Shown one piece after another: positions 1-8,277 of a stretch of DNA of 64,000 bases (position 1 is its first letter; every line of letters begins with the position of its first letter). The DNA is from Duganella margarita. GTDB taxonomy: Bacteria > Pseudomonadota > Gammaproteobacteria > Burkholderiales > Burkholderiaceae_D. The stretch spans positions 124,001 to 188,000 of the forward strand of contig NZ_WWCS01000009.1 of assembly GCF_009857535.1 (NCBI RefSeq), in the 5' to 3' direction. A program made the translations under genes and the position numbers. Under the pieces are notes generated by a model. The model had not been told where the DNA came from, searched no databases, and was given only the letters and a program-made list of their open reading frames with translations.

Positions 1-4
1 TTGC

Positions 5-415
5 TTAGTTCAGTGCGGCGATGCCGGCTTTGGCGATTTGCGCATCTTCGTTCGATTTGACGCCGGAGACGCCGACGGCGCCGATGATGTGGCCGTCCAC
101 GATGACGGGCACGCCGCCTTCCAGCATGCCATCGGCCATCGGCGCCGGCGCGGTCAGGAACGAGACGCGGCCGTTGTTGATCACGTCTTCATACAGCTTG
201 GACTCGCGGCGGCCCAGCGCCGATACGCGCGCCTTGGCCGGGGCGATGTGCGACGACAGCGCATTGGCGCCATCCAGCCGCTGTTGCCACAGCAGGTGGC
301 CGCCGTCATCAACGATGGCGATGCTCACCGCCCAGTTATTGGCCACGGCTTCCGCTTCTGCGGCCACAGCGATTTTCTTGACGTCGGCCAGAGTGAGGTA
401 CGGCTTGGTTTGCAT
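5..415 (-). CDS. GlcG/HbpS family (DUF336-type) protein
   Basis: A 136-residue protein of the small GlcG/HbpS fold. The family signatures visible are an N-terminal helix rich in Ala and Glu, the segment AIVDDGGHLLW, and a Gly-rich C-terminal half with GGVPVIVDG and GAVGVSG. Family members have been described as haem-binding or as accessory proteins of glycolate-type operons; the substrate here is not apparent. No signal peptide is seen, so it is probably cytoplasmic. The ATG is preceded by an AGGAAGAG ribosome-binding site. It lies 11 bp downstream of the patatin-like gene on the same strand, so the two may be cotranscribed. The family call is firm; the function is open. Confidence 0.8.
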   Translation of the reverse strand: MQTKPYLTLADVKKIAVAAEAEAVANNWAVSIAIVDDGGHLLWQQRLDGANALSSHIAPAKARVSALGRRESKLYEDVINNGRVSFLTAPAPMADGMLEGGVPVIVDGHIIGAVGVSGVKSNEDAQIAKAGIAALN

Positions 416-426
416 AATGCTCTTCC

Positions 427-1344
427 TTATGGTTTGCGTTTCGCTTCGAGTTTTTGTTTGATCTGGGCCATCACCTGCGCGGCGGCCTGCTCACCGGCCA
501 GCACCGCCTGGTTGCGGCCATTGAAGTCATTGCTGGCCATCTTGCCCAGCGGCGGCGTGATGACGATGTCGGCATCGCGCAGCTCATAGTCGTTGATGCG
601 CTGGCCCATGATGGAGAAGGTCTGCATGATCACGTCCAGCGAACTGACGGTGGCCTGCACGTCGGCCTGGGTCGAGATATTGACGGCGATGACGAAGTCC
701 GCCCCCATGTCGCGCGCAAAGCGCACCGGCACCGGCGCCACCAGGCCGCCGTCCACATAGGTATGGCCGTTGATGGTCACCGGCTGGAACACGCCCGGCA
801 CCGCCGACGACGCCCGCACTGCCATGCCGGTATTGCCGCGCTGGAACAGGATCGGTTTGCCGTCCTTCAGGTCGGTGGCCACCGCGCCGAACGGAATCTT
901 CAGCTTTTCCATCGGCTGGTTGTTGACCGCCTTGTTGACATAGGCTTGCAGCGCCTCGCCTTTCAGCACGCCGGTGTTCTTGCGGAACAGCGGCACCGCC
1001 CAGTCGGAAATCGACGCTTCGTCCATCTCCAGCGCCAGCTTTTGCAGCTGGAAGCCGGTATTGCCGGCCGCGTACAGCGCGCCGACCACGCTGCCGGCGC
1101 TGGTGCCGACCACGATGTCCGGATAGATGCCCTGCGCCTCCAGCGCCTTGATCACGCCGATGTGGGCAAAGCCGCGCGCCGCGCCGCCGCCCAGCGCCAG
1201 GCCGATCTTGATTTTCTTCGGCGGCAGCACCTCCGGCGGCGGTTGCAGCACCGGGGTCTCCGCAACGGGAGGGTTTTTGCAGCCGACAATCGCGGCTGCG
1301 GAGAGGATGGCTAAACTGGCAAGGGCAAAACGGCGTGATGGCAT
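427..1344 (-). CDS. Patatin-like phospholipase lipoprotein (RssA-like)
   Basis: Predicted lipid acyl hydrolase of the patatin family, about 305 residues. A hydrophobic leader ends in a lipobox IVGC with Cys at about residue 22, so it should be a membrane-anchored lipoprotein. The oxyanion glycine motif GGGAARG (about residue 52), the nucleophile elbow GTSAGS (Ser about 82) and the catalytic DGG motif (about 200) are all intact, so it should be active. I chose the ATG at 1344 because it directly starts the lipoprotein leader; an upstream GTG at 1386 would add 14 residues that spoil it. It sits at the tail of the amino-sugar cluster on the same strand, but a functional link to that cluster is not evident. 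Confidence 0.85.
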   Translation of the reverse strand: MPSRRFALASLAILSAAAIVGCKNPPVAETPVLQPPPEVLPPKKIKIGLALGGGAARGFAHIGVIKALEAQGIYPDIVVGTSAGSVVGALYAAGNTGFQLQKLALEMDEASISDWAVPLFRKNTGVLKGEALQAYVNKAVNNQPMEKLKIPFGAVATDLKDGKPILFQRGNTGMAVRASSAVPGVFQPVTINGHTYVDGGLVAPVPVRFARDMGADFVIAVNISTQADVQATVSSLDVIMQTFSIMGQRINDYELRDADIVITPPLGKMASNDFNGRNQAVLAGEQAAAQVMAQIKQKLEAKRKP

Positions 1345-1410
1345 GGGCAGTGTATGGACTGGGATTGAGCGCCCCAGATTGTACACCGCCCTGCCCGCTT
1401 CGCTTCCCGC

Positions 1411-2862
1411 TTACTTGCTGGCCGCCGTCGTGCCGTACTCGTCGGCGCCCAAATCGATCAGGCTGTGCTCGATGCGCGCCTGGCCGTCGATGTCCTGCGT
1501 GCCATTCAGCGGAATCGCGCCGGACGGGAAATAACGGGTCCACAGCGGCGAACTCCAGCCGGTGAGCGGCGTGCCGACTGTACCCGCATCAATCGACGGC
1601 GAAGCCGCTTGCAGGTGCAGGTTGCCGGTCGCCGGCGCCACGTACAGCGGATTGGAAATCTTCAGCGTTCCCGGCAGGCCGGAGGAACTGGTGCTGGTGC
1701 CCCACCACTGATTGACGCCCCAGTTATTGCCGGTGTTGCCGGTGCCTTCCACCTGATAGCTCTCTGCCGCGGTCCCTTTGCCGAAGAAGATGTTATTGCT
1801 GAAGTTCGACGCGGTGACCTTGTACTGCAACGTCACCTCGGTGCCCCAGCCCTGGTTTTTGTAGAACGAATTGTTATGCACATTGATGCGGCGGGCCAGG
1901 CCGGCGCTTGAGGAGTAGCCGCCCAGCGACAAACCAGCTTCACGGTTGTTATAGACAAAATTGCCAGTCATCAGAATATCTTCGGTCGCCTTGTTTTTAT
2001 GCTCACTGGCGAATTCAAAGCCGATGTCGTTGCCGGTCGAGATATTGCGGTCGAAGATGATGTTGCGGCCGCCGTCGACGTAGAAGCCGCCGGCCGAGCC
2101 TTCGCCGCCGTACCATGGATTGGTGGTGCTGGAGTTGTTGGCCGAGGTATTGCCGCGCACCAGGCCATTGCGCACGCGGTCGTTGTCGCCGCAACCGGAG
2201 CACTCGCCTTCATACCCGATGAAGTCGAAGCCGATGTTGTTATTGTCATGCACGTTGTTGCCGAGGACTTCGAAGCGGTCGACGTTGCCGTTGATGACCA
2301 GCGCTTCGCTGGCCTGCAGCACGTTCTTGTACACCTCATTCCCCTGCACCAGCAGATCGGTCACGCCGGTGGTGTTGGTGCCGAAGACGGCCAGGCCATG
2401 CGCGCCGACCGAGCACGGGTCCTTGCAGGTGCTGGTGTTCTTGATGTCGTGGATCTTGTTGCTGACGATTTGCAGGTTCGCGCCGTTGCCTTCGATCAGA
2501 ATCCCGACCGGGGTGTTGCTGCCGTTCGACGTCAACCCCGCCACCTCAAAACCCTGCACCCGCACATAGTTCGAGTTCTTGATGGTGATCAGCCCTTCGC
2601 GGCCGGATGGCGTCAGGCCGCTGCCGCTGATGATGGCGCCGGCATCGCCTTGCACGGTAATGAAGGCGGTGGCGCTGCCGGATTTACCGGAAATCAGCAC
2701 CTTCTGCGTGTAGGTGCCGGCCAGCACCCGCACGGTGTCGCCGGCATTGGCGGTATTGACCGCAGACTGGATCGACTGACCCGGACTGACGGTGATGGTG
2801 ACGGCATGCGCCGTGGAGGCCAGCAGGCACGCGGCTGCGGCGAAAGCTTTGACTAAATTCAC
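1411..2862 (-). CDS. Secreted right-handed parallel beta-helix protein
   Basis: A 483-residue secreted protein. A signal peptide (MNLVKAFAAAACLLASTAHA) is followed by a Ser/Gly/Asn-rich repetitive body with many IxxNxI-type turns, as in pectate-lyase-like right-handed beta-helices (DUF1565-like). The last ~50 residues carry the SPSIDAG ... DLGADEYG signature found at the end of many such surface proteins. The start is set by GAGGAG lying 8 nt before a GTG; a TTG six bases upstream is too close to that site. Position directly after the GH36-like gene in the amino-sugar operon suggests a glycan-binding or lyase/glycosidase role outside the cytoplasm. I cannot identify catalytic residues, so the activity is inference. 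Confidence 0.78.
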   Translation of the reverse strand: MNLVKAFAAAACLLASTAHAVTITVSPGQSIQSAVNTANAGDTVRVLAGTYTQKVLISGKSGSATAFITVQGDAGAIISGSGLTPSGREGLITIKNSNYVRVQGFEVAGLTSNGSNTPVGILIEGNGANLQIVSNKIHDIKNTSTCKDPCSVGAHGLAVFGTNTTGVTDLLVQGNEVYKNVLQASEALVINGNVDRFEVLGNNVHDNNNIGFDFIGYEGECSGCGDNDRVRNGLVRGNTSANNSSTTNPWYGGEGSAGGFYVDGGRNIIFDRNISTGNDIGFEFASEHKNKATEDILMTGNFVYNNREAGLSLGGYSSSAGLARRINVHNNSFYKNQGWGTEVTLQYKVTASNFSNNIFFGKGTAAESYQVEGTGNTGNNWGVNQWWGTSTSSSGLPGTLKISNPLYVAPATGNLHLQAASPSIDAGTVGTPLTGWSSPLWTRYFPSGAIPLNGTQDIDGQARIEHSLIDLGADEYGTTAASK

Positions 2863-2912
2863 AGGCAATTCTCCTCAAAAGGATGAAACCACAAGATCGG
2901 GCAGCGCCCGGC

Positions 2913-5003
2913 TTACACCCGCGACGCCTCCAGCAGCAGCGCGTGTTCAAAGCGCAGCGTCAGGCGATTGCGGCCGCTGTCCACTTCGCCGATGTCCTTG
3001 CCGTCGACGTAATCGCGCAGGCGCCAGCGCCCCGCACCCAGGCCACGGATCTCGACCGGCCCATCCCAGCGTGGCGCGAAGAACGCGAAGTACATCTTGC
3101 CGCCCTTCTCCACCACGTGGCCTTCGGGCTTGTCGAAGCCGATGTCGTACAGCTCGCCGCGATAGACGCCGTTGGCCAGCATCTTGTCGCGGTAAATGCC
3201 GATCCACTTGCGCCATTTGACTTCGCGTTCCGGCGTCAGCAGGAAGCTGTCCTTGGGCTTGGGATCGACCGGCCAGGTAAATTTGGTCGACAGCACCGCG
3301 CCAACGCCGATGGTGGAGGCAAAATCGTCGCCGCCGTCGCTCAGCTCAACGTGATCGCCGGCATACGGCGCGCTGCGGCCCATCAGCGCCTTCAGCGTCT
3401 TACCCTTGTGGCGCACCTGCCAGGACGACAGCGGGTCCGAGGCCGGCGCCTGGTTCATGTACGGGAAATTATGAAAGGCGTAGGAGGTGCCGCATGGGCA
3501 CAGCTCCACCACCGCGTTCGGATTGATTTCGCGCGCGGTGTCGTAGACCATCTTCCAGAAGTCCTGCAGCTTCTCGAACGACTCTTCCGGCCGCGCGTGC
3601 TTGTGCGCCGGGTTATAGCAAGGCGCCACGCCGTTCAGGTGCTGGCCGTCGATCTTCAGGCCCTGGTAGCCCCACTCGCCGAAGATCTTGCGTATCCAGT
3701 CGCGCGTCATGTCGATGGTCGGCTGGTAGGCGGGGCACAGGTAGAAGCTGTTCCACCAGGAGATCAGCTGCGGTGCGCCTTCCTTGTCCAGCAACAGCAT
3801 GTCGGTGTGGTCGTGCAGCAGGTCAGAGCCGGGATCGACCGCCAGTGGGGTGATCCACAGGCGCGCCTTCAGGCCGGCGTCCTTGACGGTCTGTACCAGC
3901 CCGCGCATGTCGGCTTCGCCGCCGGGGAATTTTTTGGCATCCAGCTTCCAGTCGCCCTCGTTGTTCTGCCAGCCGTCGTCCAGCACCGCCCACTCCAGGC
4001 CCAGCTCCTTGGCCTTTTGCAGCGTGCCCACCATCAGCGGCACCGTGAAATCGCGCTCGTAGCCCCAGGCGCACCAGATCGGCTCATAGCACTCCGGCGG
4101 ACAGTCCGGCGAGCGCAGGCCGCGCTCTGCCATCGCCTGGCGGTACTGGTCCAGCGCGGCAAAGTAGTCGCCGGTGTGCAGCGCGAGGAAGGTGTCGAGC
4201 GTCTCCAGCGTCTGGCCTGGTTGCAGCGTGGTCTCCTGCTTGAACTCGACCGCCAGCGCCGCACCAGCCGGCGCCGCGCGCACCGGCAGCTCGACCAGGC
4301 GCGGAACCACGTCCAGATGGCCTACCGCCAGGCCGCAGTCGGCGTTCCAGACGTCGGCCGCTGGCGTGCCACCGCCGTAGTCCGAACCATTCATGCCCAT
4401 GAAATTGCGCTGCTCGAAACCATGCACCATCGGCTGCACCCAGTCGCGGCGGTCGGGATGGGTGGCGCCGGAATAGGTCCAGAATTCGGCCTTGCGGCCC
4501 GCCGCCGGCCGCAGCGTGTGCGCGCTGTTGGCCCATGCCGCGACCAGCAATGGTTTGTCGCCGGCGTTACGGTAGCTGACGCGGATCACCGCGAAGCCAG
4601 GCTGACGGTCGTAAAAAGTGATAGCGACCGTCTTCTCAATACCCTCTTCCGACTTGCCGCTCAGGCGATGGCGCACGCCCGGACCATGCGGCCCATCGAC
4701 GCGGTCGGCCGCCTGCGACGTCAGCGCAAAGCGCTCGATCCAGCGGCCATTGGGCAACCGCAGCCGCTCGCTCGGCGCAAAGGCCGTCACTGCGGCGGGA
4801 CGCGGACCACGGCGCGACACCACGCGGCAGCGCAGCTGGCCATCAAATTCCAGCGCCATCGCGGCGTCGCCAATCCGCGCGATATCTTTGCCTTGGGTGG
4901 CCGGTGCCGCGGCCGCAGTGGCTTCGCCCACGGTGGTCGCCACCGCCGTTCCAGCCAGCCATTGCAGCAAGGTGCGGCGGCGTTGATCATGTTGTTGTTT
5001 CAT
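2913..5003 (-). CDS. Tat-exported GH36-like alpha-(N-acetyl)galactosaminidase/galactosidase
   Basis: A 696-residue glycoside hydrolase of the GH36/GH27 (clan D) type. The N-terminus carries a twin-arginine style leader (QRRRTLLQW plus a hydrophobic stretch), predicting export of a folded enzyme. A beta-sandwich region precedes a TIM barrel with LDDGW (about 341-345), GDWKLD...KFPGG, the nucleophile motif LKID (Asp about 452) and an ASDP motif (Asp about 523) placed where the family acid/base normally lies. GH36 enzymes remove terminal alpha-galactose or alpha-GalNAc. Its place in a GalNAc-type operon favours alpha-N-acetylgalactosaminidase, but sequence alone does not fix this. The ATG at 5003 has an AGGAGA site; longer upstream reading lacks one. 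Confidence 0.82.
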   Translation of the reverse strand: MKQQHDQRRRTLLQWLAGTAVATTVGEATAAAAPATQGKDIARIGDAAMALEFDGQLRCRVVSRRGPRPAAVTAFAPSERLRLPNGRWIERFALTSQAADRVDGPHGPGVRHRLSGKSEEGIEKTVAITFYDRQPGFAVIRVSYRNAGDKPLLVAAWANSAHTLRPAAGRKAEFWTYSGATHPDRRDWVQPMVHGFEQRNFMGMNGSDYGGGTPAADVWNADCGLAVGHLDVVPRLVELPVRAAPAGAALAVEFKQETTLQPGQTLETLDTFLALHTGDYFAALDQYRQAMAERGLRSPDCPPECYEPIWCAWGYERDFTVPLMVGTLQKAKELGLEWAVLDDGWQNNEGDWKLDAKKFPGGEADMRGLVQTVKDAGLKARLWITPLAVDPGSDLLHDHTDMLLLDKEGAPQLISWWNSFYLCPAYQPTIDMTRDWIRKIFGEWGYQGLKIDGQHLNGVAPCYNPAHKHARPEESFEKLQDFWKMVYDTAREINPNAVVELCPCGTSYAFHNFPYMNQAPASDPLSSWQVRHKGKTLKALMGRSAPYAGDHVELSDGGDDFASTIGVGAVLSTKFTWPVDPKPKDSFLLTPEREVKWRKWIGIYRDKMLANGVYRGELYDIGFDKPEGHVVEKGGKMYFAFFAPRWDGPVEIRGLGAGRWRLRDYVDGKDIGEVDSGRNRLTLRFEHALLLEASRV

Positions 5004-5023
5004 CGGTCTCCTCGTCATCTCTC

Positions 5024-6115
5024 TTATTGCGCCTTGTGCCACGCACGCGGATAGGCCTTTTCGGCGTTGATTCGGTATAGCTTGTCCACCACTACGCGCG
5101 GCAGCGACAGGCCCTGCACCGGCTGATCCAGCTCCGGCACCTTGAAGCGGTCGGTGGTGACGAAATAGCGCCAGTCGCGCCGCCACACCTGATCCATGTC
5201 CGCGACAAAGCCCGCATCATCCTGCTCGGCGGATTGCGCCAGGTCGGAGCCGTACATCAAACGGTCCTGGTACTTGATGAAGAAGGCGCGCACGCGTTCG
5301 CGGTTGCGCTGCGACTGGTATTGCAGCTGGCCGATGCGCGCGGCGACATCGACGTTGACGCCGGGATGAGCGTCCAGAAACTGCGCCAGCCGCGTCACGT
5401 CCCACTCCAGCGAAGCCAGATGCACGCCGGTGAAGCGGAGTGTCGGATGCTTGTCCAGCAAGCGGTCGCGCGCGGCCATCTGCTGCTCGTAGCCTGGCAT
5501 TTCAGGATGCGCGTACATGTGATAAGCCGGATGCGCGGCGAAGTATTCGCGGTCGTTATTGACGGTCATCTGCTCGATCGGCAGCCAGCAGTTATGCGGC
5601 TCGCCCTGATGGCCGAGCACCATCACGCGCCGCTGCGCCAGGCCGTCAAACAGCTGGTCGAAGCGGGCGTCGTCGACCATCACCAGCTTGCCCTGGCTGT
5701 CGCGCAGGCTCATGCCGATGTTCTTCCAGACTTTGACGCCCACCGCACCGTCAGCCACGGCGCCATCCAGATCCTTCAGCGTGGCAGCGCTCCATTCCGG
5801 CCGCTCAAAGCCATCGGTGGAAAACGTCGCCGCCCAGGCCACCAGCTCCGGATGCTGGTGCGCCAGGGTGCTGGCCACGCGCCGCTGTTGCGCCAGCGAC
5901 GGAAAATCCGGGTAATCGACGTTAATCGTCAGCGCGCGGAAGTTGTCCTTGCGCGCCAGGGCCAGCCAGGCTTGCTGGCTGTCGCCATGCAGATGCAGGT
6001 GCGCGTCGATCTTAGGCACCTTGGCAAAATCCGCCATGGTGTAGCCGCTGGCGGCAGCGGCGTCCAGTGGCGCCAGCAACGCTGCAAGTACGGCGGGTAT
6101 CAGGCTCCAACGCAT
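5024..6115 (-). CDS. Secreted amidohydrolase-family (amidohydrolase_2-like) protein
   Basis: A 363-residue TIM-barrel metal hydrolase. A signal peptide (MRWSLIPAVLAALLAPLDAAAA) is followed by the metal-binding HLHLHG motif (KIDAHLHLHG, about residues 34-43). Further His residues follow in LGHQGEPHN and TGVHLASLEW, and YGSDLAQ near the C-terminus supplies the late Asp typical of the superfamily. This supports a periplasmic metal-dependent hydrolase or decarboxylase-like enzyme; the substrate is unknown. The start is fixed by AAGGAGACATCA before the ATG. It lies between the kinase and the glycosidase genes with gaps under 30 bp, so it is part of the same transcript and may trim an acyl or amide substituent of the imported glycan (inference). 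Confidence 0.78.
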   Translation of the reverse strand: MRWSLIPAVLAALLAPLDAAAASGYTMADFAKVPKIDAHLHLHGDSQQAWLALARKDNFRALTINVDYPDFPSLAQQRRVASTLAHQHPELVAWAATFSTDGFERPEWSAATLKDLDGAVADGAVGVKVWKNIGMSLRDSQGKLVMVDDARFDQLFDGLAQRRVMVLGHQGEPHNCWLPIEQMTVNNDREYFAAHPAYHMYAHPEMPGYEQQMAARDRLLDKHPTLRFTGVHLASLEWDVTRLAQFLDAHPGVNVDVAARIGQLQYQSQRNRERVRAFFIKYQDRLMYGSDLAQSAEQDDAGFVADMDQVWRRDWRYFVTTDRFKVPELDQPVQGLSLPRVVVDKLYRINAEKAYPRAWHKAQ

Positions 6116-6143
6116 TGATGTCTCCTTGATGATGCCGGCGCGT

Positions 6144-7109
6144 TCAGTGCGCACCGGCCAGTCGTTCCAGCGCCGATTCGCCAAGCGGTGCGCCAGAGGC
6201 GCGCGCCGCATACAGCGCGGCGCCCAGCACCGGCGCCAGGCTTGGTTGCGTCAGGCGGTACGGCCCTGTGCGCGTCACCAACCCCTGGGCAAACGGCGCG
6301 TGCAGCGGGCCGTCGGCGCCAAACAAGCCGCCGGTGTAGGACACGTTGACCTCCACGCCATCCGCCACGCCCAGCGCGCCACGCACCGCATCGACCAGCG
6401 CCGCCAGCTCCGTCGCAGCGGCCGTGATGATGGCTGACGCCTGCAAGTCGCCCAGCGCTGCGGCCTCGCTCACCAGGCGTGACAACGCAGCCACCCGGCT
6501 GCGCTCCGCCTGCAGGTCACCGTAAATCACCTGGCACAGATCCAGATCCTCCGCCAGCGACAAGCGCTCGCGCACCAACTGGTACAGCGGTCCGCGCGGT
6601 GCGCGGCCATCGCTCATGCGCGAGAACAGCGCCAGGCCGGCGCGGGCGATCCAGTGCGCCGAGCCTTCGTCGCTGAACAACTCGCCCCAGCCGCCGGCGC
6701 GGGCGCGGCGTCCGGCAAACTCGCCGTATGCCATCGAGCCGGTGCCGGCGATCACGCTGATGCCGTCGTTGCAGGCCAGCGATCCGGCCCAGCTGCACAC
6801 CATGTCATTGCCGCACAGGTAGCGCTCATGTCCAAGAATGGCGCGCGGCAGCGCATCCAGTTGCTGCTGCACCGCGCGGTCTTCGCCATACGCCGGCAAG
6901 CCAAAGAATGCGAAAGCCAGATCGCCGGCCGTTACGCCGGCGGCGGTAAATACGGCGTTGCAGCCGCGCGCCAGCATGGCCGCCGCGCCGTCCATGCCCA
7001 CTTCCAGATAGTAGGCGCTGCTGTCGGTGTGCCGCGCCAGCGCGTTCCCCTGGCTATCGATCAGCGCAAACGCGGTCTTGGTGCCGCCGCCATCAACCCC
7101 GAGGAACAT
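6144..7109 (-). CDS. BadF/BadG-type N-acetylhexosamine kinase
   Basis: A 321-residue ATPase of the BadF/BadG/BcrA/BcrD family, which includes eukaryotic and bacterial N-acetylglucosamine kinases. The phosphate-1 loop is at the very N-terminus (VDGGGTKT, residues 5-12), IAGTGSMAYG forms the phosphate-2 loop, and SYTGGLFG and the PSLAPVLGAAL segment form the adenosine region. It should phosphorylate GalNAc or GlcNAc at O6 in the cytoplasm. Its gene overlaps the end of the agaS-like gene by 17 bp, showing tight translational coupling. The context with an AgaS isomerase and a NagA/AgaA deacetylase favours GalNAc as substrate (an AgaK role), which is inference. Confidence 0.85.
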   Translation of the reverse strand: MFLGVDGGGTKTAFALIDSQGNALARHTDSSAYYLEVGMDGAAAMLARGCNAVFTAAGVTAGDLAFAFFGLPAYGEDRAVQQQLDALPRAILGHERYLCGNDMVCSWAGSLACNDGISVIAGTGSMAYGEFAGRRARAGGWGELFSDEGSAHWIARAGLALFSRMSDGRAPRGPLYQLVRERLSLAEDLDLCQVIYGDLQAERSRVAALSRLVSEAAALGDLQASAIITAAATELAALVDAVRGALGVADGVEVNVSYTGGLFGADGPLHAPFAQGLVTRTGPYRLTQPSLAPVLGAALYAARASGAPLGESALERLAGAH

Positions 7110-8277
7110 GCTCGTCTCCTGAAAACGGGTAGATGGTCACGCCCTGCACCACGCGGTTGACGGTACCGGAGGCGCTCGGCGTATCGGGACGGATGCCCTG
7201 CGCCAGCGACTGCAGCAGCGCGAACGACTGGCAAAAAAGGATGTAAGGCAGCGCCAGCGCCAGGTCGGCCGCTTGCTCGGCGCCTTCCAGCACCACGCCA
7301 TCGCTGCCCAGTTCCGCATCGGCGCGGCCGCTCAGCGCCAGCACGCGGCCGGCGCGGCCATCGTTGCGCAGCTCGCGCAGCAGGTCCAGATCGTAGCGGC
7401 GGGCGTAGGGGTCATTCGACAGCAGCACCACCACCAGGGTATCGGCATCGACGACGGTCTTGGGGCCATGGCGGAAGCCCAGCGGTGAATCGAACAGCGC
7501 CACCACGCGGCCGTCGGTCAGTTCCAGCAGCTTGAGCGAGGCTTCGCGCGCCAGGCCGCGCAGCTCATTGCTGCCGAGGTAGACCACGCGCTGGAACTGG
7601 CGCGCCACCAGCGCTTGCAGTAGCGGCAGTTCGGCTGCCTGCACGCGGCTGGCGGCGTTCGAGGCAGCGGCGGTGTCGCCTACCGTCAGCACGCGAAACG
7701 CCAGCGCGGCGGTCAGCAGCATTGAGGTAAAGCTGGTGGTCATGGCGAAGCCACGGTCGTGGGTGGCATCCGGCAGCAGGATGGCGAAGGCATCGGCGCG
7801 GCCCTGCGCCATGCGATACAGTGCGCCGTCCGCATTGCAGGTGATGACCAGATGGTAGACGTCATTCACCAGCTGGTCCGCCAGCGCCACGGCGGCCGTA
7901 CTTTCTGGACTGCTGCCGGAACGCGCAAACGACACCATCAGCGTCGGCACCGCCGGCTGCAGGAAGCGCAGCGGGCCGGAGACGAGATCCGTGGTCGGCA
8001 CAGCTTCCGCGCGCAGTCCCTTGCCCAGCAAGGCCGGCGCCAGGCACTCGCCGAGGAACGCCGACGTGCCGGCCCCGGTCAGCACGATCCGCAAGTCGGC
8101 ACGCGCCAGTAGCGGATTAAGAAAGGCATCGAGCGCGGCGCGCTGGCTGCCTACCAGCGCATCGATCTGCGGCCAGACGGTTGGCTGCTGCGCGATTTCA
8201 CGCGCGGTCTGGCCGCCGCCCGCTGCGTCCAGGCGGTCCACGCCGAAGCCAAAAATCTCCTTGTCTGCTACTAGCAT
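7093..8277 (-). CDS. agaS: AgaS-type SIS-domain aldose-ketose isomerase/deaminase
   Basis: A 394-residue double-SIS protein. The first sugar-phosphate isomerase domain shows LTGAGTSAFLGE and SFARSGSSPES; the second shows YLGSNELRGLAREASLKLLEL and DSPLGFRHGPK. Length and layout match AgaS, which deaminates and isomerises galactosamine 6-phosphate to tagatose 6-phosphate. The related GlmS and FrlB enzymes differ by an N-terminal glutaminase or by length. The ATG at 8277 follows AAAGGAG with an 8-nt spacer; a start 12 codons earlier has no site. The gene overlaps gatZ by 7 bp upstream and the kinase by 17 bp downstream, so the three enzymes should be made together. Confidence 0.88.
   Translation of the reverse strand: MLVADKEIFGFGVDRLDAAGGGQTAREIAQQPTVWPQIDALVGSQRAALDAFLNPLLARADLRIVLTGAGTSAFLGECLAPALLGKGLRAEAVPTTDLVSGPLRFLQPAVPTLMVSFARSGSSPESTAAVALADQLVNDVYHLVITCNADGALYRMAQGRADAFAILLPDATHDRGFAMTTSFTSMLLTAALAFRVLTVGDTAAASNAASRVQAAELPLLQALVARQFQRVVYLGSNELRGLAREASLKLLELTDGRVVALFDSPLGFRHGPKTVVDADTLVVVLLSNDPYARRYDLDLLRELRNDGRAGRVLALSGRADAELGSDGVVLEGAEQAADLALALPYILFCQSFALLQSLAQGIRPDTPSASGTVNRVVQGVTIYPFSGDEHVPRG

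Noticed and set aside
2883..5054. A 723-codon open frame opposite the GH36-like gene
   Set aside because: Antisense shadow; the minus strand has a good start site, Tat leader and catalytic motifs.
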